DNA of 64,000 nt from Timema cristinae (taxonomy: Eukaryota; Arthropoda; Insecta; Phasmatodea; Timematidae). This document shows positions 1 to 13,079 of the stretch, piece by piece. The notes under the pieces were generated by a model, which was not told where the DNA came from, ran no database searches, and saw only the letters and a program-made list of their open reading frames with translations. Both the position numbers and the translations under genes were made by a program. The stretch's first letter is position 1. Each line of letters opens with the position of its first letter. The DNA lies in NCBI GenBank assembly GCA_039000515.1, contig JBCFYV010001001.1:12575373-12639372 (forward strand). The letters are read 5' to 3'.

Positions 1-244
1 TTAAAATAATAAATCATTTCTTAAATCAGATATGATCTATGTACACGTCTGAAACGCAGAGTTAGTTTTTAATAAACAAGTTTTAAAAATGTACCAAAAG
101 TAGGTAAATTAAAATGACATAAAATGTAAATATAAAACTACATATGCATAATAATGTGCCTGAATAAAATAATTTGTAGTGTGATTATTTAAATTAAACA
201 TTTATTATCTACTATCTATGTTCTATACATCATTTATTTATTGA

Positions 245-412
245 AGAATGCCAGGCCTCCACCGTGGTTCGGATTCCACGTTAAACTGTAGGTCCTTCAT
301 TTCATCTCACAATCACCCTACCATTACACATTAGCGTAAGTGCGTATAACCCGACAGGTAGTAAGACGCGGTGCTAATAATAATAATAATAATAATATAA
401 TAATAATAATAT
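245..412 (+). mobile_element. SINE family B, 3' fragment
   Basis: Starts inside the body (ATGCCAGGCCTCCACC), runs through the shared tail TTAGCGTAAGTGCGTATAAC and GTAGTAAGACGCGGTGCTAA, and ends in an (ATA)n tail. Confidence 0.85.
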
Positions 413-1433
413 TTATTGAAATTCTGTGTCAAGCTCACATCAATTTACACAGGATCGAAAATGAACGTTCTTTATAACGAACGGAACAGCAATTATCTTA
501 ATGGGATTACTTTTTTTTATTTCACTCAAATCTAAGAGCAATATTTTTCGTTTAGTTCCTGCCTGGAAGGTAAGCCTAGTTTCCTACATCAAATCAGCAG
601 ATACCGATCCTTCAAACTTGTTTTGTTATGAAGAGGATTCCCCCCCCACCTCCACCCCTTTCGACCCGAGTTTTAAAGTTTGGAGGTGAGAGTCTTGTGT
701 GCTGAGCACTTAATTGCAGCTGACCTATGTATGTGTGTCACTCCGAGGTCAAAGGTCCCAGCTCGTTTCCCACCGCACGTACCTCTCTAGTCTTCACGAG
801 GGAATGGATGCCTAGTTGCACTTGCTTCCAATACGAGGAAATATGAAAAGGCCTCCCAGGGATTAGAAAATAAACATTCCCATGCTTATTATTATTATTA
901 TCATTAGGTGTTCTGTTTTAGGCCAGGTCCATTCCTTTTATCAGTGAACTATGACCACCCCTAACGCACCCTGTCCTCTGCCTCCTCCTTCAGTTCCCAG
1001 AATTTTCTTCTTTCCTTCAAGTCATTCGATATTTGAATCCTCCTCCTTCCTAAGCTCCTCTTTCCCTCAACCTTTCTTTCTATTACTTCTTGCAGAAGAC
1101 GATAATAAGGCTAATAAACACATAAATCAATTATATAGTTGGAAATAAGGAAAGTCAAAATGTAGGTAAATTTGCTTCCTGGCATATGATCAGGATTCGA
1201 ACTCTTGCCTCCATGTTTAGATAGTCCTTTGTGTATGTTCACTACCTCTTACTACAGTACAATTTTCATACGAGGGGCCTTTTAGAAAATGTAAACTTTT
1301 TTACAGCTAAATTTGTTAATATTTTACGATACTATTAGTGCTATTTTTTAAGTATTGATAATATAGTTTGTCAGTGATGGGACGGTTTGGGTTTGAATCT
1401 CGCTCAGATGTATTGAGGATGACTTTTTTTTTT

Positions 1434-1662
1434 AGCAGCGCGTCGTATTACTACCCGTTCCAGTTATACGCCTATTTACTAACTGAGCTAATGTGTTAGA
1501 GGAATTTAGGAATTTAAAGAATTGTACCCGCATTTACGTGGAAAACCATTTTGGGGGGGGGGGGAAACTGGTACACCTGATTGGGATTCGACTCCTAATC
1601 TCCCTTAATTGGGGGTATAGTCTATTGTTAAAGTGACGCCTTAGACAACGCGGCCACCGAAG
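1434..1662 (-). mobile_element. SINE family A
   Basis: Inverse tail (AGCAGCGCGTCGTATTACTA), body and tRNA-like head (GCCTTAGACAACGCGGCCAC). It holds a poly-G run at 1552-1564. A plus-strand fragment of another copy (GGGTTTGAATCTCGCTCAGA) abuts it at 1376-1425. Confidence 0.75.
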
Positions 1663-1669
1663 TGACATT

Positions 1670-3444
1670 TTATTTTAAACGATGTTTTATCTTTCTTCGC
1701 TAGAATGCTGGAATATTTCCTCTTTTATATATTTCATCCCTATCACACTAGGGTGAATAAAAAAAATGCGTATGGCCCTAAAGGGTAGTGAGACGAGGTA
1801 AACAAAATAAAAACTAGTAAGCCCCATTGTACTGGAATTTGAAAAGGCAATGAAAAACTTATACTGTATATACACGAAATAGTTATTATAATATTAAACT
1901 ACTGACGAATATACACATGTGTGTGTAATTCATCATTACAATGTGTATGTGAAAAGTGTCAGTAATTTAAAATGATAGCTTGATTTTGTAGACGTAGAGA
2001 TAACCAATAATCAACGGATTTAAAGAAAGATGGAAAGGGAGTGGGGAATATCTGCTTTCACTTGCATTGTATTCAATAGGTCGACGCGGTCGAAGATGGG
2101 TAAATATTGGTGTAGTCTGTCACTCAGCTTTCATATGGTACGGACGTGTACAACTATTTGCACTTTTAATTATCACAGCATCGACGTAGACAAGGGAAAA
2201 AGAGGACAGACGCGATCAGTTCATAATTGACACTAATGTCATTTCCTGTGAAGGAAATAACTGGGAAATATAACAGTCCTGTCTGTCAACACTTGGAAAG
2301 GAATGTTGTGGGAATTAATTATGGCTTCGTACACTATTACGTCCGGTAAGTAGTTATATTGATGCTTATAGATCAGTTTTATATTTATGAATGGTAAGTC
2401 ATGTGCAGTGTTGGATACAAGAGGGAGAGGTTTTTTTTGGGGGTGATCCCCCGCCCCCCTCCCACGCACGGGAAATAGAAAAATATGGAAAACAATACCT
2501 TGATGTTTTAAAGAATGACTGACCTTTAACATATTCTCTCTCGCTTTACTTGCTAATCAATAACTCTTTCAACTTGGCTCTTAATGTGCAGAAAAGCAAT
2601 TGGATTAAAATTAAAATTCTCCAGAATTTAGATTACTAGGTATTTTATGTAAAACAATTATTTGTATTATAATAACATTTATTTTCAAATAATACTAAAA
2701 CATTTTAAGCCAATGTACTGTACTGTCGTCTGTATATCTTTTATTGTTGACAGTGACTTCTTTTTTTGGGGGGAGGAGGGGGGGGGGTTGTTAAATTAAA
2801 AAAAATGTTAATCAAAAGATTTTACTCACAAGACCTCTTTTTTTTATAATTATTAATTAAAACTATTTTTATAAACTAGCTTTATTATTATATTATTAAA
2901 ATTATTATAAAATTAAAATATTTTTTAGTCAAGATTATTAAATTTTATTTGAAGGCACCTTATAAGAAAATAAATAGATCCCTCCACTCCCACACCTGAC
3001 AGGCCCTGGATCCGTCCTTGGTCACATATTTACTGAATATATGTGCCAGTAGTTCACTTTCTAAACACATATCATACAAACTAGCTTACCGAGGATAGTA
3101 TAATTAATACTATGTATCCAACCCTAGCACCTGGATATATAATATTTATTTAGTAAGAAGAACTCTTATACATAGTGTCATAAGCACCTCCAGAATACAC
3201 ACTGGTGACCACATGGTAGGAATGTAGAGGTAGTGTAGTCTGGTTTTTCTGTGACACGGAGGTCGGGATGAATCCTGTCTAGGTGTAAAGTTTGTTATAT
3301 TATTTCCTCCGCTTCTCTCCCCCCCCCCCCTCACCCGTCCATCTCCCCCAAAATTTAGTAGATTTCATTTTTAATTTACCTTCCTAATACATACCCTTAA
3401 CGTACATGCAAGGATCCCTATAACCTAAACTTGGAGTCAACTTC
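1670..3444. other. Unassigned AT-rich stretch
   Basis: No gene or known repeat is recognised. It holds poly-G/poly-C runs near 2444-2461, 2766-2787 and 3320-3331. The 66- and 97-codon frames here lack domains. Confidence 0.5.
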
Positions 3445-3839
3445 TTAAGGTGGGGGGTGTAGAAAACGCGAGTCAAGGGCAGTATTTTTGCAGTTTTTGT
3501 AGCAAAACTTTTTTTTTTGTCAAAATAAATCAAGTAATTCTCCAGTAGAAACATAGTTTTTATTTTCTTCAAATGGTGATGTCAATATGTCTTGAATATC
3601 TGTCAAGGGTGTCCAGGAATTTAATGACGACTTTTTCTCTTAATTTAAAAAGTTTCTCATCTAATACCTTCATGCTCATCTCAGATATTCAACAACTGTT
3701 GATATCACCATGAGAAAAAAAAATTAAACTCTATGTTTCTACTGAAGCAAAATTTTATTTGCTTGTATTTTGGCCAAACAATTTTTTTGGCCATAAAAAA
3801 ACTGTAAAAATTTTCATAGAAAGAGCCGACATTCCTTAA
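3445..3839. mobile_element. Foldback MITE with TTAA ends, copy 1
   Basis: TTAA starts (3445-3448) and ends (3836-3839) the copy. The whole element is a near-palindrome: CTGTCAAGGGTGTCC..., ATAGTTTTTATTTTCTTC and TTTTTGCAGTTTTTGTAG on the left return inverted on the right. TTAA flanks are typical of piggyBac-type MITEs. Confidence 0.8.
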
Positions 3840-3879
3840 AATTATTACAATATTAGTTTTTATTTATTATTAATATATA

Positions 3880-3966
3880 TATATGACAGATCACTTGAAA
3901 ATAGATTTAGTATCGTTTCTAGCTCTGAGATTTAAGGTTCTTCCTATGAAAATTTGACTGTCAAAG
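3880..3966. mobile_element. MITE fragment, CTAYARTCC family
   Basis: GTTCTTCCTATGAAAATTTGACTG and the upstream GACAGATCACTTG match the right end. Similar fragments are at 1262-1370, 22434-22560, 35475-35560 and 62706-62750. Confidence 0.4.
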
Positions 3967-4794
3967 GTGTGAAACAAAGTTTTATAACTATGCTGTCTTT
4001 AATGCTCGACTTTCATTACAAAATTTCCTGTTTCAACAAGTGACATGTAGGTGTTATATTTAGGTGGGTGGTGCACGTGTGTATCTAACGCTTACTGGTC
4101 TGATATTGAGAAATTTGAGAAAAACGGCCTTAGACCATTCGACTGCAGAAGTGGGTCTCTGTTATTTTAGTGTGTTTATAACGTTAACAAATAAATACAC
4201 GAAATCATTATGGTATTTACTATCATCTTTATTTTCATTTGTTTAGAACCGCGTCTTACTACTCGTTCGAGTTATACGCTTAAGGCCCTTGGCCCTGTCG
4301 AGTGCAAGTCTTAAACCTATTTTGTGGAATGGTGGGCGGGAGGGCTTCACAACCGACCAAAGTATCCTTCCGCGCCAAAAAGAACATGTATCGTGGATAA
4401 CATAGATGGCGCTAGCTATTGGACTGGTCTTGCGGAAAAATCTTACGTTTGGAAATATCGGTTTTCTCGAGAACGAGTGAAATTTTTATGTTAATATTTT
4501 CAACACCCTTTCTAAGATAATGTATTGATGTTTATTAATTGTTACATTTTCTTATTTTTTGTTATGAAGCCGGCAGTTTTCTATTGAAAAGTGTCAATTT
4601 TATCGATATTTGATTACTGTTAAAATTATAGAGCAGGTGTGTATATAAAAAGCATAATTTAATCATCATGCTTCAATTCTTGAACAAATCGTTTCCGAAA
4701 TTAAAATTGCAAAACAATAAAAAATCTTGAAATAAATCGTTTGTTCCATGGCTCTGCATTTCCACGCCAAATGAAAAGGGCCAATCACCTTAAA

Positions 4795-4994
4795 AACTAA
4801 TTACGCTAATGGAATAGAATTGGGAAGGTTAGATTTAGAGTAAATAAACCCGCATTTGCGTGGCGGGAGTGAGGAAATCCTTTAGGAAAAACCATCCCTC
4901 AGTTCACTCGACCAGGATTCCAGCCTCGATCTCCCTGCCCTCGGCAATCTAGCTCAACAAGAAACTAGCGCGTTATCCATTTCCACCACTGAGG
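4795..4994 (-). mobile_element. SINE family A1
   Basis: Body TGAACC...CGCATTTGCGTGG and the inverse head with GCGCGTT..CCACTGAGG are present. The 3' tail is truncated. A tail-only piece lies at 4245-4285. Confidence 0.75.
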
Positions 4995-5724
4995 TAGATT
5001 AATTATCTTTATTTTTAAATTTGCGCTATCACGATTGAACGTATTAGTGAATAGTACTGCCCACATGGGGCTCCAAACAACTCACATATAGAATGTTTTC
5101 TTAACACGTTCGAATCAACTAACATAAGGTTTTAACCAAGTTTTGAAAACAAAAAAGTTTGTTTAACCGAGAGTTTGTTGAACTTCTAAAGTATCAGCTC
5201 TAAGCTCTTTAACTAAAGTTAAGGTAATTCATACTTTAAACTCATCTATGCTCACACTTTACTTAGAATAATTTTTTTAAATAATTTTTTATATGAATAC
5301 TGCCAGATTAATTTGTTTAGGTGCATTTCCTGAGTTTTTTAAAGGTGAGTTTTATATATTTATTGTAATTCACCAGGAATTTATTTGCAGGCCAATTTCT
5401 CAAAGAATTAGTAAGAAAAAATACATTTCCCGATTAATTTTACTGGCTTATTTCATGAGTAAAGTATTTTTATAGTGGAGTTACTTACACAAATATTTTT
5501 TACATACATTTCCTGAGGTAGATATTTATATAATTATTTTAAAGTATGACTGTACAGTATATTATTTCATAAGTTAGCGCCAATCGCTTATAAACACCCG
5601 CAACTTCTATATGCCATAAACCTTAGCTCTCAGAACAAGTACTCTCCAACTGGAATTCAATCTTGGAAGTTGGAATATTTATTAAATTATTTACTAACTT
5701 TATGACCTAACGTGAAGTCATTAG

Positions 5725-6195
5725 TGTCGAGGCCCCCCAGGTAAACATCACTTTTATTGGTGAACCCCGGTTGACCGCTTGTTCCAACAGAACGTTTCCC
5801 ATTGGTCAATGAACACTTCACCCGATTGTTTACACAACTTTGCGAAAAACTCCCCTGGCTTCACAGTGTTTCACCGCTCAGAACACGAATTTATATTATA
5901 CAGCCAAGGTGTCTCTTGCACCTTTTAACCTAATTGACTGTCAAAGTGATCACGACTGTGACGTCAGCCTCACGCTTCACTAAACATGACAAAAGAGCAT
6001 CGGCCGTAGAGGAAAGGGAAGGGATGGGGGGAGTGACTGGGTGTTCAGATAGGTGACATTTGCACAGGTCTTTTGACGCTTTCATCTTGTACCGATACTT
6101 GCGTTTATAGACTATACAATATGACCCGGGGCACGGCTCTTTATTCGCGAGATGCGATGGCATTGTCATAGATAGGAGAGACGCGTGGAGCAACC
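5725..6195. promoter_or_regulatory. Non-repetitive G+C-richer island with a CRE site (candidate regulatory element)
   Basis: No SINE or MITE words occur here and the base composition differs from its AT-rich flanks. It contains a perfect TGACGTCA palindrome (5959-5966), AGGTAAACA and GTTTACACA forkhead-like words, and paired ATTGGT/CCATTGGTC motifs. No long frame with family resemblance is present; the 87-codon minus frame at 5930-6193 has no recognisable domain. A conserved enhancer or promoter is plausible, but that is inference. Confidence 0.35.
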
Positions 6196-6532
6196 TGTCA
6201 GGCTATTCATGATACTAGGTTCCGGGTTCGTTTCTTAGTGCGAGTTTTTTTTGTGTCATTCCACTGTGCATGATAGTTTAGTTTAGTAGAGCAAAAGGTT
6301 TAATAACAGGAGATTGATTGTGGTGACTTAATTATAATACTGATTTAAGCTAAATAATTTTTTATGGAATTAATAAACGGGAATGTATTTGTACTAGTGA
6401 CAGTATAAAGCCACAGCCGAGTCACCGGTTGATGTGATATCGATGACAGCTCTTAGTAGTCGATTATATACATGTTCATCATAGATTCTGCCTTCAAATA
6501 TTAGTGAAGAATGACCTTAAACACGTAAAGAT

Positions 6533-6680
6533 GCATGGATAGCTCAGTGCTAGAGTATTGGTGGGCTAAGACAAAGGTCCCTGGTTCAATTCCTGTGCCC
6601 ACGTGTCGGTTAAAAAAATCCATTCCCTTCTCTCTCGTTTTTCACATCTTACCTAGCCCTATCCGGGCTATCCACAAATA
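6533..6680 (+). mobile_element. SINE family C (tRNA-like head)
   Basis: A box GGATAGCTCAGTGCTAGAGT and B box GGTTCAATTCC at tRNA-like spacing, then a non-tRNA body. The two ends do not pair as an acceptor stem, so this is a retroposon and not a tRNA gene. A family-A body fragment on the minus strand follows (6690-6835). Confidence 0.6.
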
Positions 6681-6839
6681 TTTATATAAATGGTTTAGGG
6701 ATAAGGAAGGTTAAATTTAAAGGTGGTGTGCAAGCATACGTATGATGGAGGGTGAGAAACCGTTTAGGGAGTATAGCATCTCAATGCACCCAGCTTGGAT
6801 TTAATCCCTGAACACTCTATTACTGGTAAACCAGACAAA

Positions 6840-8845
6840 ACATGACTTGATACTTTTATCCAAGTGTCCACCAGTGTGGATTATTTTCTTTTTAGGAAAA
6901 AATAATATGATATTAGGATGATTTATAAATTACAATATCATCCAAGTCTTAGTTTCGTAGCTGCCATTCTATAAAGATAGAATCAAATTTCCTAGCATGC
7001 TTAGATTGTACCCTTTAGGCTCAGTTTCAAACAAGGGCGAATGGGGCTAATCACCTTTCCACCCCTCAACAATATAGTTTATTTTAGTCCATCACCCTCG
7101 ACCTAGTGCCTAATACAATAGCTATCACATTAGGGCAAATGTTTTAACTATAAATAAAATTTAGATACTTTATAACCTTTTATTGTCCGATAAAAAAAAT
7201 CTGTTAAAAGTATAAGAGTTTGACCAACTTATTAAATAAACAAAAACAAGATTTCATTTAGTTTGAACGAAGCTCGTTCAATACATAGTAATCATTTATA
7301 AGTAAACTCACCTAGGATTCGTACCCCAACCTCCCGTGTCAATAGCAAACAAGACAGAACGAGATTGGCGCCTGTGTCCACGTGTCATGCAGTACATTTC
7401 CTTCGAAGCTGTTATTTCTGATTTTTCCCGAGTCCTTTTCCTAAATTCAATTATGATAGACAATTAATACTGCTTTATCTATCTTTACTGGATAATATGA
7501 AAAACAATGATATAATTTAAATAAATATGTGGACAGCAAATCAATTCAACACACGCTTTTAATTTTAGATTTAAGAAAGAAAGAAAATTACAAACGACTA
7601 ATCAAAGTGATGGGAATGAAGGTCGTGTTTTAAAGGAAATTGACTACACTAACCGGGATGAGATGTGGGAATACAGTACAAAATCTAATATTACTATAAA
7701 CAGTTACTAGAGTAACCGATTGGGAATCGAGCACCCCATCAGCATCAGCCAAAGAAAATGCGAGTCTGACACCCTGGATCTCTTGTCCATCACTACTGGA
7801 TTTTAATTTACATTAGTATCTAAAACGAACATAAAAAAAAGGTATCGGTTTGTTAGCTTTTGAAGGGGTGGCAATAAGAAGATTTGCTATATTTTAATAC
7901 GATTACAAATTAGATAGGGAGGATTTGATTAAAACGTAACACGTCCATCATTATAATATTATATTATTTATTAAACTAAGTTGGAACATATTATCTGAAT
8001 CTGAAAAATAGTAACACATTATCGAGATGAAATATTTTCTTATGAAACACGATTGTTTTTTTAATTTAAATTGTACTTTTCCATTTGCTTGTAGTAGTAT
8101 TTAGGCCTAACTTATAAGATGTATAACTTCTTCCAAGGCTTATGACAGTAATATATTCTTATTAAAAAACAAACTATGTCGATAAAGTGACAATAGCATG
8201 ATTGTGCTGAAACAGTCCTTTTAGTATACGATATATTTTATCATTATACGAACCATTTATCTTGTCTATTCTTTTACAACAAACTTTGTCAACGTGAAAA
8301 ACAACTTGTATAAATATTGAAAGCTATTCAGTCTTGAGTGGAGTGACTTTCTTCTCTATGCTTATGTTTTTGGAATGTAAAAAAAAAACTACCTCCTTTT
8401 CCCATTTTCCAACAAGACAAGTCACAAAGTCACGTGAAAGAAATGTGCAAATATGCATGTACAGGAATCAAAAAGACTAAAAGTACGAGCCTATTTGTTT
8501 AATGAGTCAGAGAGGACCTCCAAGAACAGATTTTTTTTTAATTTGACTAAAAAGGTCTTATTTTCAAAGGAAAACGTTAAAAAAATGGCATACATGTTTA
8601 CAGATAACAGCTTAAGCCTACAATCATCCTATATTACGCGAAAAATAATGTATTTATATTAGCGATGGGTCGAATGAAATATTTTACGAATCCGAATCTA
8701 GAATCTAAATATTCATTTTACCTTTGCATACTGAATCTCGAATTCAAATTCAATTCTTGGGGAAATAATTATGAGCGCAAGAGGAAATAGGAACATATCA
8801 GAATAATAGAAGATAGTAAAAGTAACTAAATGTTAGTATTTTCCC
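6840..8845. other. Mostly unassigned AT-rich stretch
   Basis: Two weak minus-strand tRNA-like SINE remnants are visible (7310-7390, ACCTAGGATTCGTACCCCAA; and 7690-7795, GGGAATCGAGCACC). The remainder shows nothing I can name. Confidence 0.5.
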
Positions 8846-9382
8846 GTCTCGGTGGCGTAATCAGCTAACGCGCTAGATTCTTGTGGAGCTGGACCGCTGA
8901 GGACGGGGAAATCGAGGTTCGAATCTCACTCGGGTGAACTGGGGGTGGTTTTTCCTAAATGGTTTTACACTCTCCCCCACGCCAATTAGGGTTCACTTCC
9001 TCTGTATTCAACCTTCGCAATTCCTAACCCATTAGCGTAATTAGTACTTAAGCGTATATTATTATTATTATTATTATTAGCACCGCGTCTTACTACCCGT
9101 TCGAGCTATACACACTTACGCTAATGTGTAATGGTAGGGTGATTGTGAGATGAAATGGAGGACCTACAGTTTAACGTGAATCCGAACCACGGTGGAGGCC
9201 TGGCTTTCCCCACATTCACAAGATGTCTTGTCAGAGGTGAAGGAAGGGTTTGGTAATCTGATAAATCTGTGCCGGTACCGAGGATTGAACCCCGGCCGCC
9301 AGCACAGAAGTCTGACACCTTACCCCTAGACCGCCAGGTCACCCTTAAGCGTATAGATCAAACGGGTAGTAAGACGCGTGCT
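8846..9382 (+). mobile_element. SINE family A1 carrying a nested family-B SINE
   Basis: The head CCCGTCTCGGTGGCGTAATC, B box GGTTCGAATCTC and body run to TTAAGCGTATA at 9048-9058. A minus-strand family-B SINE intervenes. The A tail then resumes at TTAAGCGTATA (9345-9355) and ends GTAGTAAGACGCGTGCTAAG. The repeated 11-mer is the target duplication of the inner SINE. Confidence 0.92.
9059..9344 (-). mobile_element. SINE family B, full length, nested
   Basis: Read on the minus strand it begins GGTGACCTGGCGGTCTAGGG (A box), has the B box GGGGTTCAATCCTC, the GTGAATGTGGGGAAAG body, the shared tail and a (TAA)n end. It is flanked by TTAAGCGTATA on both sides. A 73-codon frame across it (9121-9342) is only the SINE read through. 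Confidence 0.93.
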
Positions 9383-10187
9383 AAGTATTATTATTGTTAG
9401 TATTTTCCTATATTTAATTTATTATAACATTTATCATTCAGTTAAGTGTTAAATTAGTAGTCTGGAGTCTGGTTAAGTTTTCCTTATAATTATGTTCGGG
9501 TTGAAACACCAATTAACAATATTGGAGCCTTAAAATAAATTCCAATTCAATATTTTGGAAAAAAAAAGAAAGAAAATTCAACAAAATTTTGTATGTTTCG
9601 AATCTTGAATCTAATGTTTTCTAGAATTTTTTAGTCTCAAATATCCTTAAGGATCTGAAGATTCGAGGGTACCCCCCCTAGTTTACATTAATATTGAAAG
9701 GCTATTAATTTGTGTGTGTGTGTCCTTCTCATTTAAACTAATGGGATAGAGATGAGGAGGATAACATTTGGAGGAGATGTACAAGAATGTGCGTTGAAGG
9801 AGTATGTGAAACCATTATTCTATGAATCACTTCGCGTTACCAGAAAACAAGAATGAAACCTTTGTCCACGTGTCAACTTGTGCTGGTAGCCTCATTAATG
9901 AACTTATCAATACACATATCATATTATGTAATTATGTGATATATAATATAAATCATTCTCCCTTCATATAATGGTAGATTTCTGGTAGGAAAAAGTTTCA
10001 GTAACGTTTATAGCGTTTTAGTGCTTATAACCCGAATGGGTAGTAGGACGCGCTGCTGCTGCTAATAATAATAATAATATAGCGTCCTATCTTAAATCAA
10101 AATATACCTTGCCTCCATGACGCGGAATCTATAACATTTACGTATTTTATAAATTTATTGGAAACCAAACTTCTAAACCAATATTAG

Positions 10188-10402
10188 AGTCAATTTTTAT
10201 AAAAAGGGTCTTATAATACAGAATGAAAATTTACTAGATCGACTTTCACGTAGGTATTCGTATGTTAGGAATGTTATATTATCTGCAGATGTCACTATAA
10301 AATAACACTAATAATATAATAAAATGTTATCAATGTTGATAGCAAAAAAAAAGTATTTATTTTCCTAAAGGTTATTCTTTTGAAAATTGGATTGTAGCAA
10401 CA
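10188..10402. mobile_element. Short MITE, CTAYARTCC family
   Basis: It carries the family words GATCGACTTTCACG, ATCTGCAGATGTCACTAT, AATGTTATCAATGTTGATAG and the terminal TTTTGAAAATTGGATTGTAG. The left end is the decayed inverse of this (TAGAGTCAATTTTTATAAAAAG). Confidence 0.65.
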
Positions 10403-10934
10403 GGTTGCCAAAGATAATGGGAACAACCGAGTCCTGCGGGTATGTCAAGTGATATGTAAGGGTCAAAGAAACGACACAAATACGTTACCCACTTCTTTTT
10501 TTTTTGGTACCCCTACCGTCATGTTAAGACCACTGGATAGTTTGTATTTCCAAAGCACGTCAACATTGAACATGTTTAACTCTCGTAACGAACTAACTTT
10601 ATTCTTAGTGTGAAAACATACTGCGCGAACTAGGTATAGTCAGTTGATCATTGGAAGAGACTTTACTGGCATATAAAAAGGTGCATTCATAAGACAAACG
10701 TGTCTTCTTCATGTGTGTCAAACCGTCTATTTCGGTGACTGTAAAAAAAAAAATAGTGAGTTTTATTTACATAGTTGTCGATCAGAGATTTGTTTATATA
10801 AGTGTTCTAAAATTCTTTTGATGGTGATTCAACTATGCATTCAGTCATTTTTCTATAATGCACCTTTGGATTTTGTCAAGTTGAGTAAAAATAATAATTA
10901 CACCTTCAAAGTGGTAAAATTACTATTTTGGTAG

Positions 10935-11040
10935 TCGACTTCTGTGGTCTTGGGGTAAAGTGCCCACCTCAGGACTCAATGTATGTGGGTTCAACCCAGC
11001 TGAGGTCTATGGATTTTTCTTGAGTGATAAAATCCTTATC
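10935..11040 (+). mobile_element. tRNA-like SINE head fragment
   Basis: TGTGGTCTTGGGGTAAAGTG (A box) and GGGTTCAACCC (B box) are at tRNA spacing. The acceptor stem is absent and no standard body follows. Confidence 0.5.
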
Positions 11041-11819
11041 AAACTTCCTGTGAAGGTGAAGTAATACCAACGGTCACATGATTGTGTCATGTAAAACAAC
11101 CCTGGAATGTATATTAAAATAATTTTCCCGACAAAATTGCTAGGCTCTTTCACTCTAACCACAGAAATTCTCGCGAACTAATAAAATCAGTCGGTTCAGA
11201 AAGTGCGCTTTAAATACCTCAAATAGATAAAAATACACCCAAAACAAAAATAAGATACAATTCTATGACCTTTTTAATCTAATCAAGAAAGGACGTTCCT
11301 ACATCAAAAAAATCTCAAATTTTAAAAATATTTTATTTCTAATATTTTCAAAATTTTACTGCTGGCTATTTCTCATTATCTATAAGGCCTAATTTTCTTT
11401 CTTTCTTTAAAAATAACTTAAAACTCCAACGAGTAAGTTGGGCTCAATGAGTTGCCGGGAAAAAGTAATATACTTAGCTCATTAAAAACGTGATTAAACA
11501 TTATTCACATACACACCTTGAACATAAAAAACAGGCATGATATTTTTTACCTTAATCATCGCTAATTTTTAGCTAATTTACTGATTCGGATTAGTTTTCT
11601 AGGAAACATGGTTAGAAAATAAAATACCTTTTGGTTTGTTGTTAAAATTGATTTAAGATTAGAGGGCGACTTAAAGTAAAAGGCAAAAGTGTCACGCCAG
11701 CTTCAACAAATGGCAATGCGAGTCTAACGCTTAAGACCTCTTGATCACCTGCACTTTTATTTTACTGTACCGTGCCCTAAAACTTATCTGGGGTGTACGC
11801 ATACTTGTGGTGTAGAAAT

Positions 11820-11985
11820 GAGGACATCAGGATTTTAAGGAAATACACCCGTATTTACGGCGAGGGGGAATGAAAAAAAAAAATTAATGAAAATACTTTC
11901 TCAGTATACTCAGCTGGTATTCGAACACCATCTCCTCGACATTTTAAAACCAGATTAGAGCTTGACGTTTAGTCCATGTGCCACC
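11820..11985 (-). mobile_element. SINE family A fragment
   Basis: CACCCGTATTTACGGCGAGG body, then inverse B box TTCGAACACC and a head remnant. A tRNA-like piece is also present at 11680-11755. Confidence 0.6.
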
Positions 11986-12068
11986 CTATGGTAGTTCAAT
12001 TTATAAATAAGATGTTTATTTCTCTATCGGTGATTTAACCCGGACCCATTACATGAGAATCCAGACAA

Positions 12069-12674
12069 TAGGGGTGTACCGATGCTGATACCGATTAATT
12101 ATTATCGGGCGATTATTAGTGCATCGGCATTAATCGTAATAGGTAATTATTATGTCAATTAATAGTTTTTTTTAAAAAAGTAAAATGTAAAGAAAAATTT
12201 TCTAGGTGGGAATTTAGTGATAAAAACACACTTATAAACACTGCATCTGGGTTTCGGTTTATGCAAAGATTACTTAGCCAGATACAGAAATATAAGTTCA
12301 TACCATTGATAAAACTAACAATCTAGTTCCAACTATCGCCGATTAGGCATAACATATATTTTTGTGCGAATACAATTTTTTTGTATTAATTACATTAACT
12401 GTTGTCATTCTTTTAAGTATATTTCCCAATAATTGTTAATAAATAATCGATAATCGGGACTAATCGGTATAAATAATCGGTATAGGTTTTATTGAATCGG
12501 TAATTGTTATCGGTAATAGGTTTTACTTAATCGGTAATTGGTATCGGTAATAGGTTTTACTGAATCGTTAATTTTTATCGGTAATAGTTTTACTGAATTG
12601 GTGATTGGTATCAGTAATAGTTTATGAATCGTTAATGGTATCGGTAATAGGTTTTACTGAATGGTACACCTCTA
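12069..12674. mobile_element. hAT-like non-autonomous element
   Basis: The left end is TAGGGGTGTACCGAT and the right end is the inverse of TAGAGGTGTACCATTC. The flanks are CCAGACAA (12061-12068) and CCAGACAC (12675-12682), an 8-bp duplication with one mismatch. GGGGTGTACCGAT-type ends occur in many hAT families. No transposase is visible. Much of the right half is a minisatellite built from the terminal words ATCGGTA. Confidence 0.8.
12440..12660. repeat. Internal minisatellite, about 35-bp unit
   Basis: The core GAATCGGTAATTGGTATCGG followed by TAATAGGTTTTACT repeats about five to six times with small indels. It lies wholly inside the hAT-like element and stops at its right terminal repeat. 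Confidence 0.85.
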
Positions 12675-12904
12675 CCAGACACGTTGCAGATATTGATCAA
12701 AGGGTGGCGGGTGTTGAGAAGCTTCAATGAGTGCAAGTTGGTTACAATATTTCTTAAAAATAATATATTATTTTTATTAAATTAATAGCAATTATTACTA
12801 CATAGAAATATTTAGAACAATGTTAGAAAGAGTTAAAGACTATGAGATGAAAATATAGTAGAGCTGCTGGTAGGAGGGATACTATTTGATGGTTACTGAA
12901 ACTA

Positions 12905-13075
12905 CTTTAATATTCATACGTCATGTCATATGATCTGCAGATGTCACTTTTGCTAAATGGTATCAATACCGTAAGATGAAACTGTCAATATAGTATAATA
13001 TTTTATCAATAAATACTACCAAAAACAAGTTTGTATTTTCTAACACGTCCATACTACCAGATGGATTGATGTCAA
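12905..13075. mobile_element. Short MITE, CTAYARTCC family (partial)
   Basis: Words ACTACTTTAATATTCATACG, GATCTGCAGATGTCAC and GTTTGTATTTTCTAACACG match the other copies. The terminal repeats are decayed. Confidence 0.5.
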
Positions 13076-13079
13076 AGAA

